From Ferdinandcohnia sp036962705 (GTDB lineage Bacteria; Bacillota; Bacilli; Bacillales; Bacillaceae_L): DNA of 64,000 bases. This document shows positions 36,124 to 45,267 of this stretch, piece by piece (within the stretch, counting starts at the first letter, position 1; every line of letters begins with the position of its first letter). The stretch is from NCBI RefSeq assembly GCF_036962705.1, contig NZ_JBALOQ010000013.1:186001-250000 (forward strand), given 5' to 3'. A model generated the notes under the pieces. It had not been told where the DNA came from. It worked only from the letters and a program-made list of their open reading frames with translations, and did no database searches. The position numbers and the translations under genes are program-made.

Positions 36124-38199
36124 TTATAATACCTCAATTGATTCTTTATCAATTGGCTTATTATTTATTTTCAAATCAACTTCTTCAATATCTTCTATTT
36201 CCTCTTCATTCTCTTCAAAATCTATAATCGAATCATCTATTTTAATTGTTTTGGTATGCTCACTATTTTGTAATGATAAGACTTTTTCTTTTAAATTACT
36301 TATAGTTAACTCGATAGAACTATAATCTTTTTCAATTAATTGCCTTACTTCTAATTCAGAAATCTGTATTAACTCAAGTTTGAAATCTAATTCGGGGAAT
36401 TTGTCGTTCACATAGGTTATAACGTTCGTCTCTACTTCAGCAGCATTTGTAAGGTTATAAGGATAAAGATAGATAAAAAGAACCTTTTTGATTTTCCCTT
36501 CTGCCATTTCGAGTTTAATATCCCTTTTTAGATTGTATTCGAACATATTCCTAACTTTATAAATGATATCTCTCTCGTTATTATTCAATGATAACGAACA
36601 ACTTAAAACAAAGTCCTCTGTAGAAAATTTTATTGAAAGTTGCCTTAAATATCCACTTATATTCATTTGTAAATTTCTTCTCATTCTTTCATGAATCCCC
36701 ATCACTAAGTCCAAATAGTTTAAAGATGTGTATTGTAGAGTTGTAGGAATACCCCTAACAATTGTTGCGTTTTTAGAAACGACAGATAATAAATCTTTTT
36801 CAATAACATCTTTTTGTATTAATTGCTCTAGGTAAAATTGATTAACGCCTTTAGAAAATTCTGAATCTCTAATATCTTGTTTTAATACTATATCTATTCT
36901 AAATAATCCTTGAGTTGAAAACGAGATAAAGCATTCTAAAGGAGTTCCAAACAAATTTCTGCAGATACTAACATGTTCTGTATTTTCGTTGAACTCTACT
37001 ACCCTTCCTCTTTGATTTATCATTTTATACCCTTTTTGGGAATATAGTTTTCTTACCACTTGCACTAAGTTAAATTCTTTATCTATTATTATACCCGTCA
37101 TTGTCATAATTGAACTTTTGGAGTCTGTTTCAACAGTACGAAGTATTTCAATTGAACTTTCAGCATCAAGCTTTTGTATTCTGTCATTGCTTTGTGCATT
37201 ATGCTCTCTAACAAAACTTGTAACAAAATCTAAAAAATTCGCTGTTATTATAGTCCAATTAATAATATCACGATGAGGTATTTTGATTTCAAATAATGAG
37301 TCATAATCAGCTGATTGCCTTAGCATATATGCATATGCTAGAAAAGCAGCCATATTTAAATATTGAATTTTATTTACCTCAATACCCTCTGTTTGCGAAA
37401 TCTCCCTAATTTTTGTTAGGTTTTCTTTTAGTTGAATTTCAAAACCTGACCTCCGAAATGTACTATCAACACCAAAGTTTTCTAAATTTACTTTTTGTAA
37501 AGCATCACTCATACTATTTATTATCTCAATGAACTTATTATCTACGATACACTCACTAAACAGTGGAAAAATCCAAGCAAAAGGATTCTCATAACTTTTA
37601 AAACGTCCTGCATTCATGCTTGAATTTGTAATAAATTCTTCTTTATCTGAAACTAGTATATCATCTATATTTTCGACAAAAACTTCTAGCGCTCTAGGGA
37701 CAAAATGTTCTAATTTCGTTTCATCATCACTACTATTTTCTTCTTCAAGTAGTTGTTTATTTAATAGCATTTCTGACTTATAATATTCTACCATTGATGC
37801 AAAACTATTATGTAGCGCATAGTACATATTACTTACACATGTTCTTCGTTGGTTTTGAATTAAATTAATTTTAGCTGCTTTTGTATTTTGTACTGCAGAT
37901 TGATAGTATATTTTTGAACGGGAAATTATGTATGTGTAAAAATTTTGCTTATACCTTTCTCTATCGTTTTGTCCCAATGATTCAAAACAGATAAAGTTAC
38001 TAGTCACAACTACTTTCTTATTTTCCTTGTATAGTATATATGCAGTAATTGTGGTTTCAGAATTATTAACCGCATAGCCTTTATCGATAAGATAATCCAC
38101 AACTCTTTGAATAGGAAACTTTATATCTTGAGCATTTTCGGATATTTCAAAAATCACTTCATGAAGTAAGTCACTTTTTTCAATGATAACACTTTCCAT
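36124..38199 (-). CDS. Large protein of unknown function (691 residues)
   Basis: I do not recognise this protein. It is mostly charged and helical, with no signal peptide or membrane segment. Around residues 115-140 the text RRTCVSNMYYALHNSFASMV resembles the helix of HEPN-like proteins (arginine, then YYAxH), though this is weak. The C-terminal 40 residues are very acidic (DFEENEEEIEDIEEVDL). The ATG has GGTGGA 4-5 nt upstream. It stands alone between the resolvase and the nuclease pair, with its own terminator. A defence or regulatory role is possible only by context. Confidence 0.75.
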   Translation of the reverse strand: MESVIIEKSDLLHEVIFEISENAQDIKFPIQRVVDYLIDKGYAVNNSETTITAYILYKENKKVVVTSNFICFESLGQNDRERYKQNFYTYIISRSKIYYQSAVQNTKAAKINLIQNQRRTCVSNMYYALHNSFASMVEYYKSEMLLNKQLLEEENSSDDETKLEHFVPRALEVFVENIDDILVSDKEEFITNSSMNAGRFKSYENPFAWIFPLFSECIVDNKFIEIINSMSDALQKVNLENFGVDSTFRRSGFEIQLKENLTKIREISQTEGIEVNKIQYLNMAAFLAYAYMLRQSADYDSLFEIKIPHRDIINWTIITANFLDFVTSFVREHNAQSNDRIQKLDAESSIEILRTVETDSKSSIMTMTGIIIDKEFNLVQVVRKLYSQKGYKMINQRGRVVEFNENTEHVSICRNLFGTPLECFISFSTQGLFRIDIVLKQDIRDSEFSKGVNQFYLEQLIQKDVIEKDLLSVVSKNATIVRGIPTTLQYTSLNYLDLVMGIHERMRRNLQMNISGYLRQLSIKFSTEDFVLSCSLSLNNNERDIIYKVRNMFEYNLKRDIKLEMAEGKIKKVLFIYLYPYNLTNAAEVETNVITYVNDKFPELDFKLELIQISELEVRQLIEKDYSSIELTISNLKEKVLSLQNSEHTKTIKIDDSIIDFEENEEEIEDIEEVDLKINNKPIDKESIEVL

Positions 38200-38365
38200 T
38201 TATCCACCCTCACCCTATTAAAATTCAGAAATTGATATGGCTATATCATAACATCTATTTGAAACTTCAAACTAGAAAATGGTAAATTTTCATTAAATTT
38301 CCCAAATCCCTTCTAATACATTCAAAATTTTAGAATTAATAATCGCCTCTTCTTCCAACGTTTAT

Positions 38366-39250
38366 TTAATATGCTTGTATACCAAACTTCAGCAACCTCT
38401 TAGGTAATATATCATCTAGATTTTGGATGTCAGCATCATTTAACTCTATTAAATTAAATCCATATTTCTCATAGATTCTTATTTTTTCTTTTTTTCTTTC
38501 CTTATACCTTTCATCATTTTCTAATCCCCAAAACTCTATGTATACTTTTCCCACTGGCAAATAAAAATCACAATATACATCTTCTTCAATCGGGAGTTTT
38601 CTCTCGTAAGCATGAACTATTTCAGACATATACAACCAATTATCTATAAGCATCTCTGCTCTAGAACGTACATAATGACCATCGGCACTTCTATGCTTAG
38701 CTTCAAACTTTTCTCGAAATCCTACATTAGTGTGGGTTTCAGCTTTCTCTTCTGAAGAGGATTCTCCTTGTATCTCCTTCAATGAACTTATTATACTCTT
38801 TTTAGTTAGAATAATTGGATTCCAGCAAACATAAGGAACTCCCGTCTTCTCATACTCAAATTGTTTTCCTCCCATTAACTTCCCAAGTGGAGTGACATTC
38901 CATCCTTTTACACCTTTTTGGACTAACCCTAACTCAGATAGAATAGGATTGATTCTAAACTTTGATATTCCAAAATGATTCCCTAAAGCAGTAGAGGTTA
39001 GTAAGTTTTTATCTTTCTCTAACGATTCAAAGATTTTATCATTTTTTAAATCTTCACACCATGCAATGTAACTCCCATACTTTGGATGGGATTTAACTAT
39101 TCCTCCCTTTTCTTTTCCCTCATTTGTTAAAATCCAGTTATCTTCTTCTCTCTTCACTAACCCGTAATTAGCTAGTAGTTTGAATACTTCCTTAGCAGGT
39201 ATTTGAATTTCTTTAGAAAGTGCTGTTGTTGATAAATATTTAATTGCCAT
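38366..39250 (-). CDS. Twin winged-helix protein with C-terminal PD-(D/E)XK-like nuclease domain
   Basis: This 294-residue protein has two internally similar N-terminal modules: LSTTALSKEIQIPAKEVFKL ... LTNEGKEKGG (about 5-50) and LTSTALGNHFGISKFRINPI ... VTPLGKLMGG (about 83-128), each like a winged helix as in phage antirepressor C-terminal domains. The C-terminal domain (about 185-290) has HYVRSRAEMLIDNWL, YCDFYLP and VYIEFWGLEN, a nuclease-type E ... D ... E layout, with W instead of the usual K after the last E. The ATG has AGGAG 9 nt upstream. It starts 10 bp after the HNH gene, so the two form an operon. Confidence 0.7.
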   Translation of the reverse strand: MAIKYLSTTALSKEIQIPAKEVFKLLANYGLVKREEDNWILTNEGKEKGGIVKSHPKYGSYIAWCEDLKNDKIFESLEKDKNLLTSTALGNHFGISKFRINPILSELGLVQKGVKGWNVTPLGKLMGGKQFEYEKTGVPYVCWNPIILTKKSIISSLKEIQGESSSEEKAETHTNVGFREKFEAKHRSADGHYVRSRAEMLIDNWLYMSEIVHAYERKLPIEEDVYCDFYLPVGKVYIEFWGLENDERYKERKKEKIRIYEKYGFNLIELNDADIQNLDDILPKRLLKFGIQAY

Positions 39251-39260
39251 AGCTAAACTC

Positions 39261-40253
39261 CTATCTCATATTACTTATGTCAATTTTAAATATATTTTCT
39301 CGATGCCATTTTATATATGCCTGTTGTCTGTCATTCAAACCAATTTTCATAGTTTCATTAATATTTAGAAAAGCCTTAGTATTTTCATCCAAACTTTCTG
39401 AAATCAAAATTGTTCCATCTTCCTCAAAACTAATATATCCTTTATCAAATAAAGCATCATGGTTTGGGCATAGTAGCAACCCATTATTAACATCTAGCCG
39501 CTCTATATGATTAGATTGACTCCATGGCTTAATATGGCTTGCGACTAACAATCGTTCATCTGAGACAACACACAGTCTACATTTCTTTTCAACAGCTAAA
39601 AGAGGCTTTTTAAAAATTGACTGTCCTATACGTGCCTTAACAATCGATTCTTTTTCGGTTTTATCCAAAACAATCGGTGATTCTAAATCTTTCTGAGGTT
39701 TTAGAAAACTTTGATTATGCAGTGGATTTATTTTCTCAAGTAATAGTTTTACTTGTGTATTATTTAATCGCTTCCACCTTAGCTTTAACGTAAGAGTTTG
39801 CAGTTCTATATGATTCGGAGATGGATTATAATTAATCGATAATTCCTCTAGTAATGCCCTGTTAACTACCAAAGGGTGTTCTAATATCATTGACTTTTCT
39901 GGATGTCCAAAAATAATTACTTCATTCTCTTGGACTTTATTTCTAAATAAGTGAGGATTTTGGTAATTCATCATGATTGTATTATCCATTTTTGCTTTTT
40001 GAATATCCAAAACCTTTTCCACTTCGTAAAATGCAGTTATACAAGGGTTATTTTCTATAGTTTTATAAAAAAAAAGGACGTCCCCCTTTGAAACTTTAGT
40101 TTTTAAAATTATTCCTCTATCCCCATCATCTCCATAAGTGTACTTCGAGAATAACCGGTCTTCCTCCATATAATGTTTCTTTGAGTCTAAATACGGGATA
40201 ATATAACTGGTCAAAATATGCTCCCCCATCCAATTTACAGTTTTTTTAAACAA
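39261..40253 (-). CDS. HNH endonuclease with possible N-terminal EVE/PUA-like domain
   Basis: The 330-residue protein ends in an HNH domain: CRLCVVSDERLLVASHIKPW, then RLDVNNGLLLCPNHDALFDKGYISF (about 228-280). The N-terminal part (about 1-125), with GIILKTKVSKGDVLFFYKT and FYEVEKVLD, looks like an EVE/ASCH-type modified-base reader. HNH proteins with such readers are known type IV restriction enzymes that cut modified phage DNA. The reader call is a fold-level guess. The next gene, 10 bp downstream, also encodes a nuclease domain. Confidence 0.75.
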   Translation of the reverse strand: MFKKTVNWMGEHILTSYIIPYLDSKKHYMEEDRLFSKYTYGDDGDRGIILKTKVSKGDVLFFYKTIENNPCITAFYEVEKVLDIQKAKMDNTIMMNYQNPHLFRNKVQENEVIIFGHPEKSMILEHPLVVNRALLEELSINYNPSPNHIELQTLTLKLRWKRLNNTQVKLLLEKINPLHNQSFLKPQKDLESPIVLDKTEKESIVKARIGQSIFKKPLLAVEKKCRLCVVSDERLLVASHIKPWSQSNHIERLDVNNGLLLCPNHDALFDKGYISFEEDGTILISESLDENTKAFLNINETMKIGLNDRQQAYIKWHRENIFKIDISNMR

Positions 40254-40593
40254 AATTTGAATTGATTGATTATCCTAAATGGATAACCTTGACTGAGGAT
40301 TACAAACTTAGCCTGTACATTTATAGTAATATAGGAATATTATACCATACCTTTTTACATAAATATTATAAAAGAGGACAGGGTGATGAAACCAGTCGTC
40401 TAATCTGTTCTATATCCAATTCGTATATAACAACAATAAAATCACAGTTTTATTAGATTTTGTCATCTATCTCAAATTCACACCTCACGCTCCAATATTC
40501 CCTCTTACACCATTTAGAACCACTCCTCAGATTCATTGTTAGGAATGTTTAGTTTTGTATCGCTCTCCCGACTTATTAGCTACCTCAAAAGTA
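40254..40593. other. Intergenic region between the reverse transcriptase and HNH genes
   Basis: About 340 bp. A 64-codon plus-strand frame (40262-40456) has no ribosome binding site and is not supported. The part near 40254 must hold the promoter of the HNH operon. No obvious retron-type msr-msd inverted repeats were seen. Confidence 0.4.
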
Positions 40594-40624
40594 AAAAGCC
40601 ACCAAAAATATAAATCGGCGGCTC
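40594..40624 (-). terminator. Terminator after the reverse transcriptase gene
   Basis: AGCCGCC pairs with GGTGGCT (one G-T pair), extended by GAT/TT contacts, and is followed by TTTTTAC on the minus strand. Confidence 0.7.
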
Positions 40625-40687
40625 ATTTCCTCATTCATTTTCACATTTATTAATACCTATTCTTATCATTCTATTGTTAATCATTTT

Positions 40688-42283
40688 TTACCTACTCATT
40701 GCCCACTTTACAACAGCTACCTCTAAAACATCCAATCTAGGTAAAATTGAGCGATACCAATGACTTGCTTCATCTCCAGGAAGACACTTAGCAGCAGCTA
40801 AAAATGCTCTCCTTTGCCAATTAGGTAATTGCATTATACTTCTCTTCCTAGTCTTAAACCACGATTGTTGATTTGCTTGACCAAGTGCCAGTATTATTTT
40901 CCTTCTTGAAGTATCATCAAAATATTCATTGTAGAATGTTGCCAGTTTATCGATATTCCATCCTTGCCCATTGCTAAAAGTGTGAAATAACCACATTCTA
41001 TGATACTCTAAATGACCAACAATTGAATCATCAAGTATGCTAATTAGTTTTTCACTTACTGACTCTTTTTGCGACTCATTTAAGTCTAATTCATTTAGAT
41101 AAACAAAGATATGCTTAAAAGAAGTATATAATTTATCAATATTCTCTAATACTAAATCTAACGCATCTGTATTTTGCAATTGAGCCATCCTTCTCAAAAC
41201 AAACCCTACTATTTTTGAATCGGCACTTTCTGATTCAATTTGTTCTTGAAGAATCGCCAAAAGGTTTAAACTATCGATTTCTTCTTGCATATTATCTGGT
41301 AGTATATCGTAGTTAATATCTCCGTATGGGTTCTCAATCCCCATCACTTGGAGTATTTCCAAAAACTTATCAGATAATCTGTCAATTTCTACTGACTCTC
41401 TAGATTTTAAGTATTCACTTCTGAATTCATCTACAGGCACTATTCTAGTCTTGTGCTGTTGTAAAGTTAAACCATGATTTTCAAACAGCATTTCCGCTAA
41501 TAGTGCTAACTGTTGATAAGCCTCTTTTTCACTAGAGCAAAATATCCTAAAATCATCAACATATCTACAAAAATCAACACCCTCACTAAGCAATCCTTCA
41601 TCTATATCATTAAGTGTGAGTTCGGCTAATAATCTTGATGCGTCCTGCCCAACAGGTATTCCGTAAGAAATGCTATAATTCCAATTGTTTAATAAACGTT
41701 TAATTGCAATGGCGTGATTAGTTTTAGTAGTACAAGAACTTAAAGCATTCTCCAACGGATGTAAGTATAACCTAGGAAAAAAATCTGCTATATCTGCTAC
41801 TACAACATATTTAATATTATCATCACCTATGAATTCATCAACTTTCTCTTCGCAATAACTCAAGAAACTTCCATAATGAATTTCGGAATCAAACATTCTT
41901 CCTTCATCATTTGGGTTAAATCTATAAGAAAAACTTATGTTCCTATCAACTGGAATTCTCTTTGATTCAATATCATGACCAATCTCGTAAACTAAAGCTA
42001 GATACACCAATGTATCAAATGGGTCTAACTGGGTTGATAACCGAAAACCATATTGATGTTTCGGTGTAAGACTCCTTCTATAGTCCCTTACGTTCCACTG
42101 CAGAATATCTTTATTTCTTAAGTACTCTTTAAGAGTTGTACCGTTAGGTAATTCTCTTGTCCTAGTATCCCATAAATGCCTAATTGCTTCATATTCAAAA
42201 GGAACTGGAAAAATATCGGTATCACCATAATTTTCTATATGTTTCAACGCCCAATCTAATGACTCCGTTCTAAGTTTTAACAA
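40688..42283 (-). CDS. Reverse transcriptase of the defence (UG/DRT) type
   Basis: This 531-residue protein has the RT palm motifs: VVADIADFFPRLYLH (motif A, D164), SYGIPVGQDASRLLAEL (motif B, about 206-222) and FCRYVDDFRIF (motif C, YVDD at 241-244). There is no maturase or endonuclease domain and no group II intron around it, and the C-terminal 250 residues are helical and repeat-like. This layout matches 'unknown group' RTs, many of which are phage-defence (DRT or Abi) systems. I cannot assign the DRT class. The ATG follows AGATAATTTG-type sequence with GGGGGAG 5 nt before. The position in a nuclease-rich island supports a defence role. Confidence 0.85.
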   Translation of the reverse strand: MLKLRTESLDWALKHIENYGDTDIFPVPFEYEAIRHLWDTRTRELPNGTTLKEYLRNKDILQWNVRDYRRSLTPKHQYGFRLSTQLDPFDTLVYLALVYEIGHDIESKRIPVDRNISFSYRFNPNDEGRMFDSEIHYGSFLSYCEEKVDEFIGDDNIKYVVVADIADFFPRLYLHPLENALSSCTTKTNHAIAIKRLLNNWNYSISYGIPVGQDASRLLAELTLNDIDEGLLSEGVDFCRYVDDFRIFCSSEKEAYQQLALLAEMLFENHGLTLQQHKTRIVPVDEFRSEYLKSRESVEIDRLSDKFLEILQVMGIENPYGDINYDILPDNMQEEIDSLNLLAILQEQIESESADSKIVGFVLRRMAQLQNTDALDLVLENIDKLYTSFKHIFVYLNELDLNESQKESVSEKLISILDDSIVGHLEYHRMWLFHTFSNGQGWNIDKLATFYNEYFDDTSRRKIILALGQANQQSWFKTRKRSIMQLPNWQRRAFLAAAKCLPGDEASHWYRSILPRLDVLEVAVVKWAMSR

Positions 42284-42472
42284 ATTATCTCCCCCAATAT
42301 GTAATAGAATAGTATAGATTTCGACAAAGTAGGTATGATATCCTCTTTAATTTTTAATGCAACATACTTTTATACCAGTTTCCCCCAATATTTATCAAAA
42401 AAAATAAACGACGAGTTTTATATTGTACTGAATTTGGATTTCATGCTGAATCAACCCCTCCACGGCACAAAA

Positions 42473-42503
42473 AAAGGAGAGCCTCAATCAAGAGTCCTCC
42501 TTA
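42473..42503 (-). terminator. Hairpin at the end of the 594-residue gene
   Basis: AAGGAG pairs with CTCCTT with inner GA/TC contacts, followed by TTTTTTTG on the minus strand. The 5' arm overlaps the last codons of the gene. Confidence 0.6.
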
Positions 42504-44272
42504 TCATTTCGACCGTGTCTAATCTTTTGAAATATTTCGAGAGGATTGTTCGTGATTTGTCTGCATTTAGTAGGCTTTCCTCCCTCAAACTGTTTTTCCC
42601 ACTCCTTGTGTTCTCTTTGCTTTTTACGTTCATATTCACCAATAATCTCTTTTACTGTAACCCGTCTATTCCACTGTCCCAAAGTTGCATCAAGCATCAT
42701 ATGTTCCATAGCTTTATCGCCATACTTTTCCTCATACTCACGAGTCTCGTTTCTTATGTCCTCCATTGCTGCTTGATATTCTTCATCCAATATCTCACAG
42801 TAATTATTGGGAAGTTCAATATTTGACTCGGCTACAGGGGTAACTCTTTTTTCTTCAATGTTTTCTATTCCAATCTCCCTAGTAGGTTCATTAATTTGAC
42901 GTTGTTTACTTTGTTCCCTCTCTGATGGTTCTTCTTGTTGCATCAATGAATTGTGACTGGATTCATCAATATTATGAATCTCATTCTTATCACTTTTTTC
43001 ACTCTTTGCCTCAACATGGTTTGATAGTCCTAACTGTGCAAGTTCTTTCTTCATTTGTTCGTCATTCATTTGTTGTACTTTTTTGACTGTTTCTGAATCA
43101 ATTACATTCATACCGTGCAACAGGACATGAAGTTTTCTAAGACACTCAACATATTTATCACTCTTAAGCAAGGCTTCATATGGCATTAGTCCTCTTTCCG
43201 TTTCCATATCTTGGTTTTGAATAAGAAAATCATCCTCAATCATATTAAACATTGCTAATACTTCTTTTGTATTTTCATCAATATTATGTTTCTTTGACTC
43301 AAACTCCAATCTCTTTCCATGATTCTTTTGAGCATTTTCTACAACATAATCACACAACTTGGTTTGATATAGCTGTTCATTTTCAAGCAAATCGAATGAT
43401 TCAACCTCGGAAGGATAATGTGCCTTAATAAACTCACCAAATGCGTTCTCATTTAAGATTTCTATTCGAAACATTTCATAAATATATTGTAATCGCATTG
43501 CATCGCCTTCTGCATCTTCAACATTCTCGATATATTCAAGCCACTCAGCATTAAAAGCTTTTGTCTTTGGTGAGTTCTTTAACATTAGTGCTTCCCATAT
43601 ATTAGTTCCGTGCTTTTTGAGTAACTCAGCTTTAGTATTATTGATTTCATTTGCAATAGCATTGCCTATATCAATTGGCTCTTTGGAATTTTTTACTTTA
43701 CCTTTCCATGCGGAGGTTATCCTAATCAGATTCAACTCTTTCGCTTGTTCAAATACAGTTTGTAAATGTCCTCTAACAACATTTTTTAATGTGTTTGATA
43801 GGTCTTGAAAAGTCTTCTCTTCGCCATCTTCAATAATTCCTAATCTTATCATATATTCTTTGTATGGCTTGAGTGCTTCTTCACTGTATATACCCTTCAT
43901 AATATCTTGTTCAGCAGGTGATATAACTCCAAAATAGGTCGCCCATCCATTTCGAGTTCTTGCCTTGTTGTCGATGCTTTCCATCTTACTCATAACCATG
44001 AGTGCTAAGTGCTTTGAATGAGGCGGTGCAACTCCTTTATTGAATTGTCGTTTGTCTTCCTTTTTAGCTTTTTCTTTTCTCTTCTTATCAGTGAAAATGA
44101 TTCGGTCTCTACCTTCACCTTTTGGTTCAACTATTTCATAATCCCGTTTCATTTCTTTGATTAGAGAGTCAAATACATGGGTGTTAATATTCCCTTTATT
44201 TTTCCTCAATGATTTTAAAAGATATGGTTTATACTTCTTAATAGCATTTTGGATTTTCCATTTTTTCGCCAC
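42488..44272 (-). CDS. Large charged protein of unknown function (594 residues)
   Basis: I do not recognise this protein. It starts MAKKWKIQNAIKKYKPYLLK and is strongly charged throughout, with a basic N-terminus, a helical middle and a low-complexity Glu/Ser/Asn-rich stretch at about 415-480. A C-terminal helical part ends in basic residues. There are no Walker or HNH motifs. It lies between the reverse transcriptase and a 700-bp non-coding region with a phased pentamer array, a place where a replication initiator or DNA-binding accessory protein would fit, but this is context only. Confidence 0.7.
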   Translation of the reverse strand: MAKKWKIQNAIKKYKPYLLKSLRKNKGNINTHVFDSLIKEMKRDYEIVEPKGEGRDRIIFTDKKRKEKAKKEDKRQFNKGVAPPHSKHLALMVMSKMESIDNKARTRNGWATYFGVISPAEQDIMKGIYSEEALKPYKEYMIRLGIIEDGEEKTFQDLSNTLKNVVRGHLQTVFEQAKELNLIRITSAWKGKVKNSKEPIDIGNAIANEINNTKAELLKKHGTNIWEALMLKNSPKTKAFNAEWLEYIENVEDAEGDAMRLQYIYEMFRIEILNENAFGEFIKAHYPSEVESFDLLENEQLYQTKLCDYVVENAQKNHGKRLEFESKKHNIDENTKEVLAMFNMIEDDFLIQNQDMETERGLMPYEALLKSDKYVECLRKLHVLLHGMNVIDSETVKKVQQMNDEQMKKELAQLGLSNHVEAKSEKSDKNEIHNIDESSHNSLMQQEEPSEREQSKQRQINEPTREIGIENIEEKRVTPVAESNIELPNNYCEILDEEYQAAMEDIRNETREYEEKYGDKAMEHMMLDATLGQWNRRVTVKEIIGEYERKKQREHKEWEKQFEGGKPTKCRQITNNPLEIFQKIRHGRNDKEDS

Positions 44273-44820
44273 CTTTTTTACCTACCTTCTCCTTATTTTT
44301 GCTGATGATTTTAATCCTAAATTTCTGTGCAAGATTTGTCTTTATATACGAGATATTTTTCTAAGTATTTATGGACAAATCTTGCACTGATTTTTTGCTT
44401 TAGATTCGTCATATTTTTTACTAATTGTTTTAATTATTTAAGGTGCTATTTTTTTATATTTTGTACTATGTTCCTTTTTTAAGACAACAAAAAAGGAGGA
44501 AATCTACACGAACCTACCTCTAGAAAGCACACCTATCCCGTAAATAAAGACAAAAAATTTAGCCTAACCCTATGATTTTCTTCATGGGTATACAGAATAT
44601 ATAGTGTGCCTCCTAATGAGGCGGGTACATGTAAATTCCACTCCTTACATAGTTTAGTTGATTGATGTTTAATTCGATTATCTAATTTCGTAGATATATT
44701 ATAATACTTTCAAACTATGGAATGCAATAGAATTACCAAAAGTACACCTATTCAAAATGGTCCGATTTTTCACAAAAAAGGAATATCCTTTAGCTAGACA
44801 CCCCTGTTGTAATTTTTTTG
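44273..44820. other. Long non-coding region upstream of the 594-residue gene
   Basis: About 550 bp of very AT-rich DNA with no convincing gene on either strand. It leads into the CC-phased pentamer array at 44821-44910. Together they form the largest gene-free stretch of the element, a candidate for a replication or regulatory region. Confidence 0.5.
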
Positions 44821-44910
44821 CCTTACCATACCTCACCGAACCGTTCCCAGCCTCACCTTACCGTTTCTAACCACGCCTTTCCACACCTAACCTCATAGTC
44901 CCTAAACTCA
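44821..44910. repeat. Phased degenerate pentamer array (CCNNA)18
   Basis: Eighteen consecutive 5-bp units follow each other in exact register; 15 of them begin with CC (for example CCTTA, CCATA, CCTCA, CCGAA). Every tenth base from 44821 to 44901 starts a CC, so the array is in phase with about one DNA turn. On the minus strand it is a purine-rich TNNGG array. It is non-coding. Confidence 0.75.
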
Positions 44911-44916
44911 TCAGTA

Positions 44917-44962
44917 GCAGGCAGGACAAAACCTGCTAGACATAAAGAATATTATCTTTATG
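44917..44962 (-). terminator. Two hairpins after the small HNH gene
   Basis: TAGCAGG/CCTGCTA at 44917-44939 and CATAAAGA/TCTTTATG at 44941-44962 lie just downstream of the HNH stop codon. Neither has a long T-run, so termination is plausible but not certain. Confidence 0.45.
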
Positions 44963-44970
44963 TTTCGTTT

Positions 44971-45267
44971 TCAATCATTATCATCCCAAACCATCTGTCT
45001 CCAATTTGACGGGATAATTCCATCTGCTAAAGCTTTTGCAATCATTCCCCTATGTCTCAAATCTGCTCTTAATACATGACATAGACGGCATAATGTTCTT
45101 AAATTACTATCTTCATTAGAGCCAAGCCTTCCACTTTTTATGTGGTCAATGTGGCATTTATCTAACCCAATTGGTATATTACATCGAACACAACACTTTC
45201 TATCTCTTAACCAAATTCTCTTTCTAGTCAGAATCCATACTTCTTTGGGTTGACGTTTTTTGGGCAT
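44971..45267 (-). CDS. Small HNH endonuclease
   Basis: This 98-residue protein has the HNH/zinc pattern CVRCNIPIGLDKCHIDHIKS (about 25-44) and LRTLCRLCHVLRADLRHRG (about 56-74). Its ATG lies inside the 3' end of the RAMP-like gene (44-bp overlap, different frame), with AAGGAG upstream. That indicates coupled translation. HNH proteins of this size serve in homing, phage packaging and restriction. Confidence 0.85.
   Translation of the reverse strand: MPKKRQPKEVWILTRKRIWLRDRKCCVRCNIPIGLDKCHIDHIKSGRLGSNEDSNLRTLCRLCHVLRADLRHRGMIAKALADGIIPSNWRQMVWDDND

Noticed and set aside
40262..40456. Plus-strand frame of 64 codons between the HNH and RT genes
   Set aside because: No ribosome binding site and low-complexity AT-rich composition.
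40254..42487. Retron (msr-msd plus RT)
   Set aside because: No inverted repeats or branching-G context of a retron RNA is visible, and the RT has a long helical C-terminus atypical for retron RTs.
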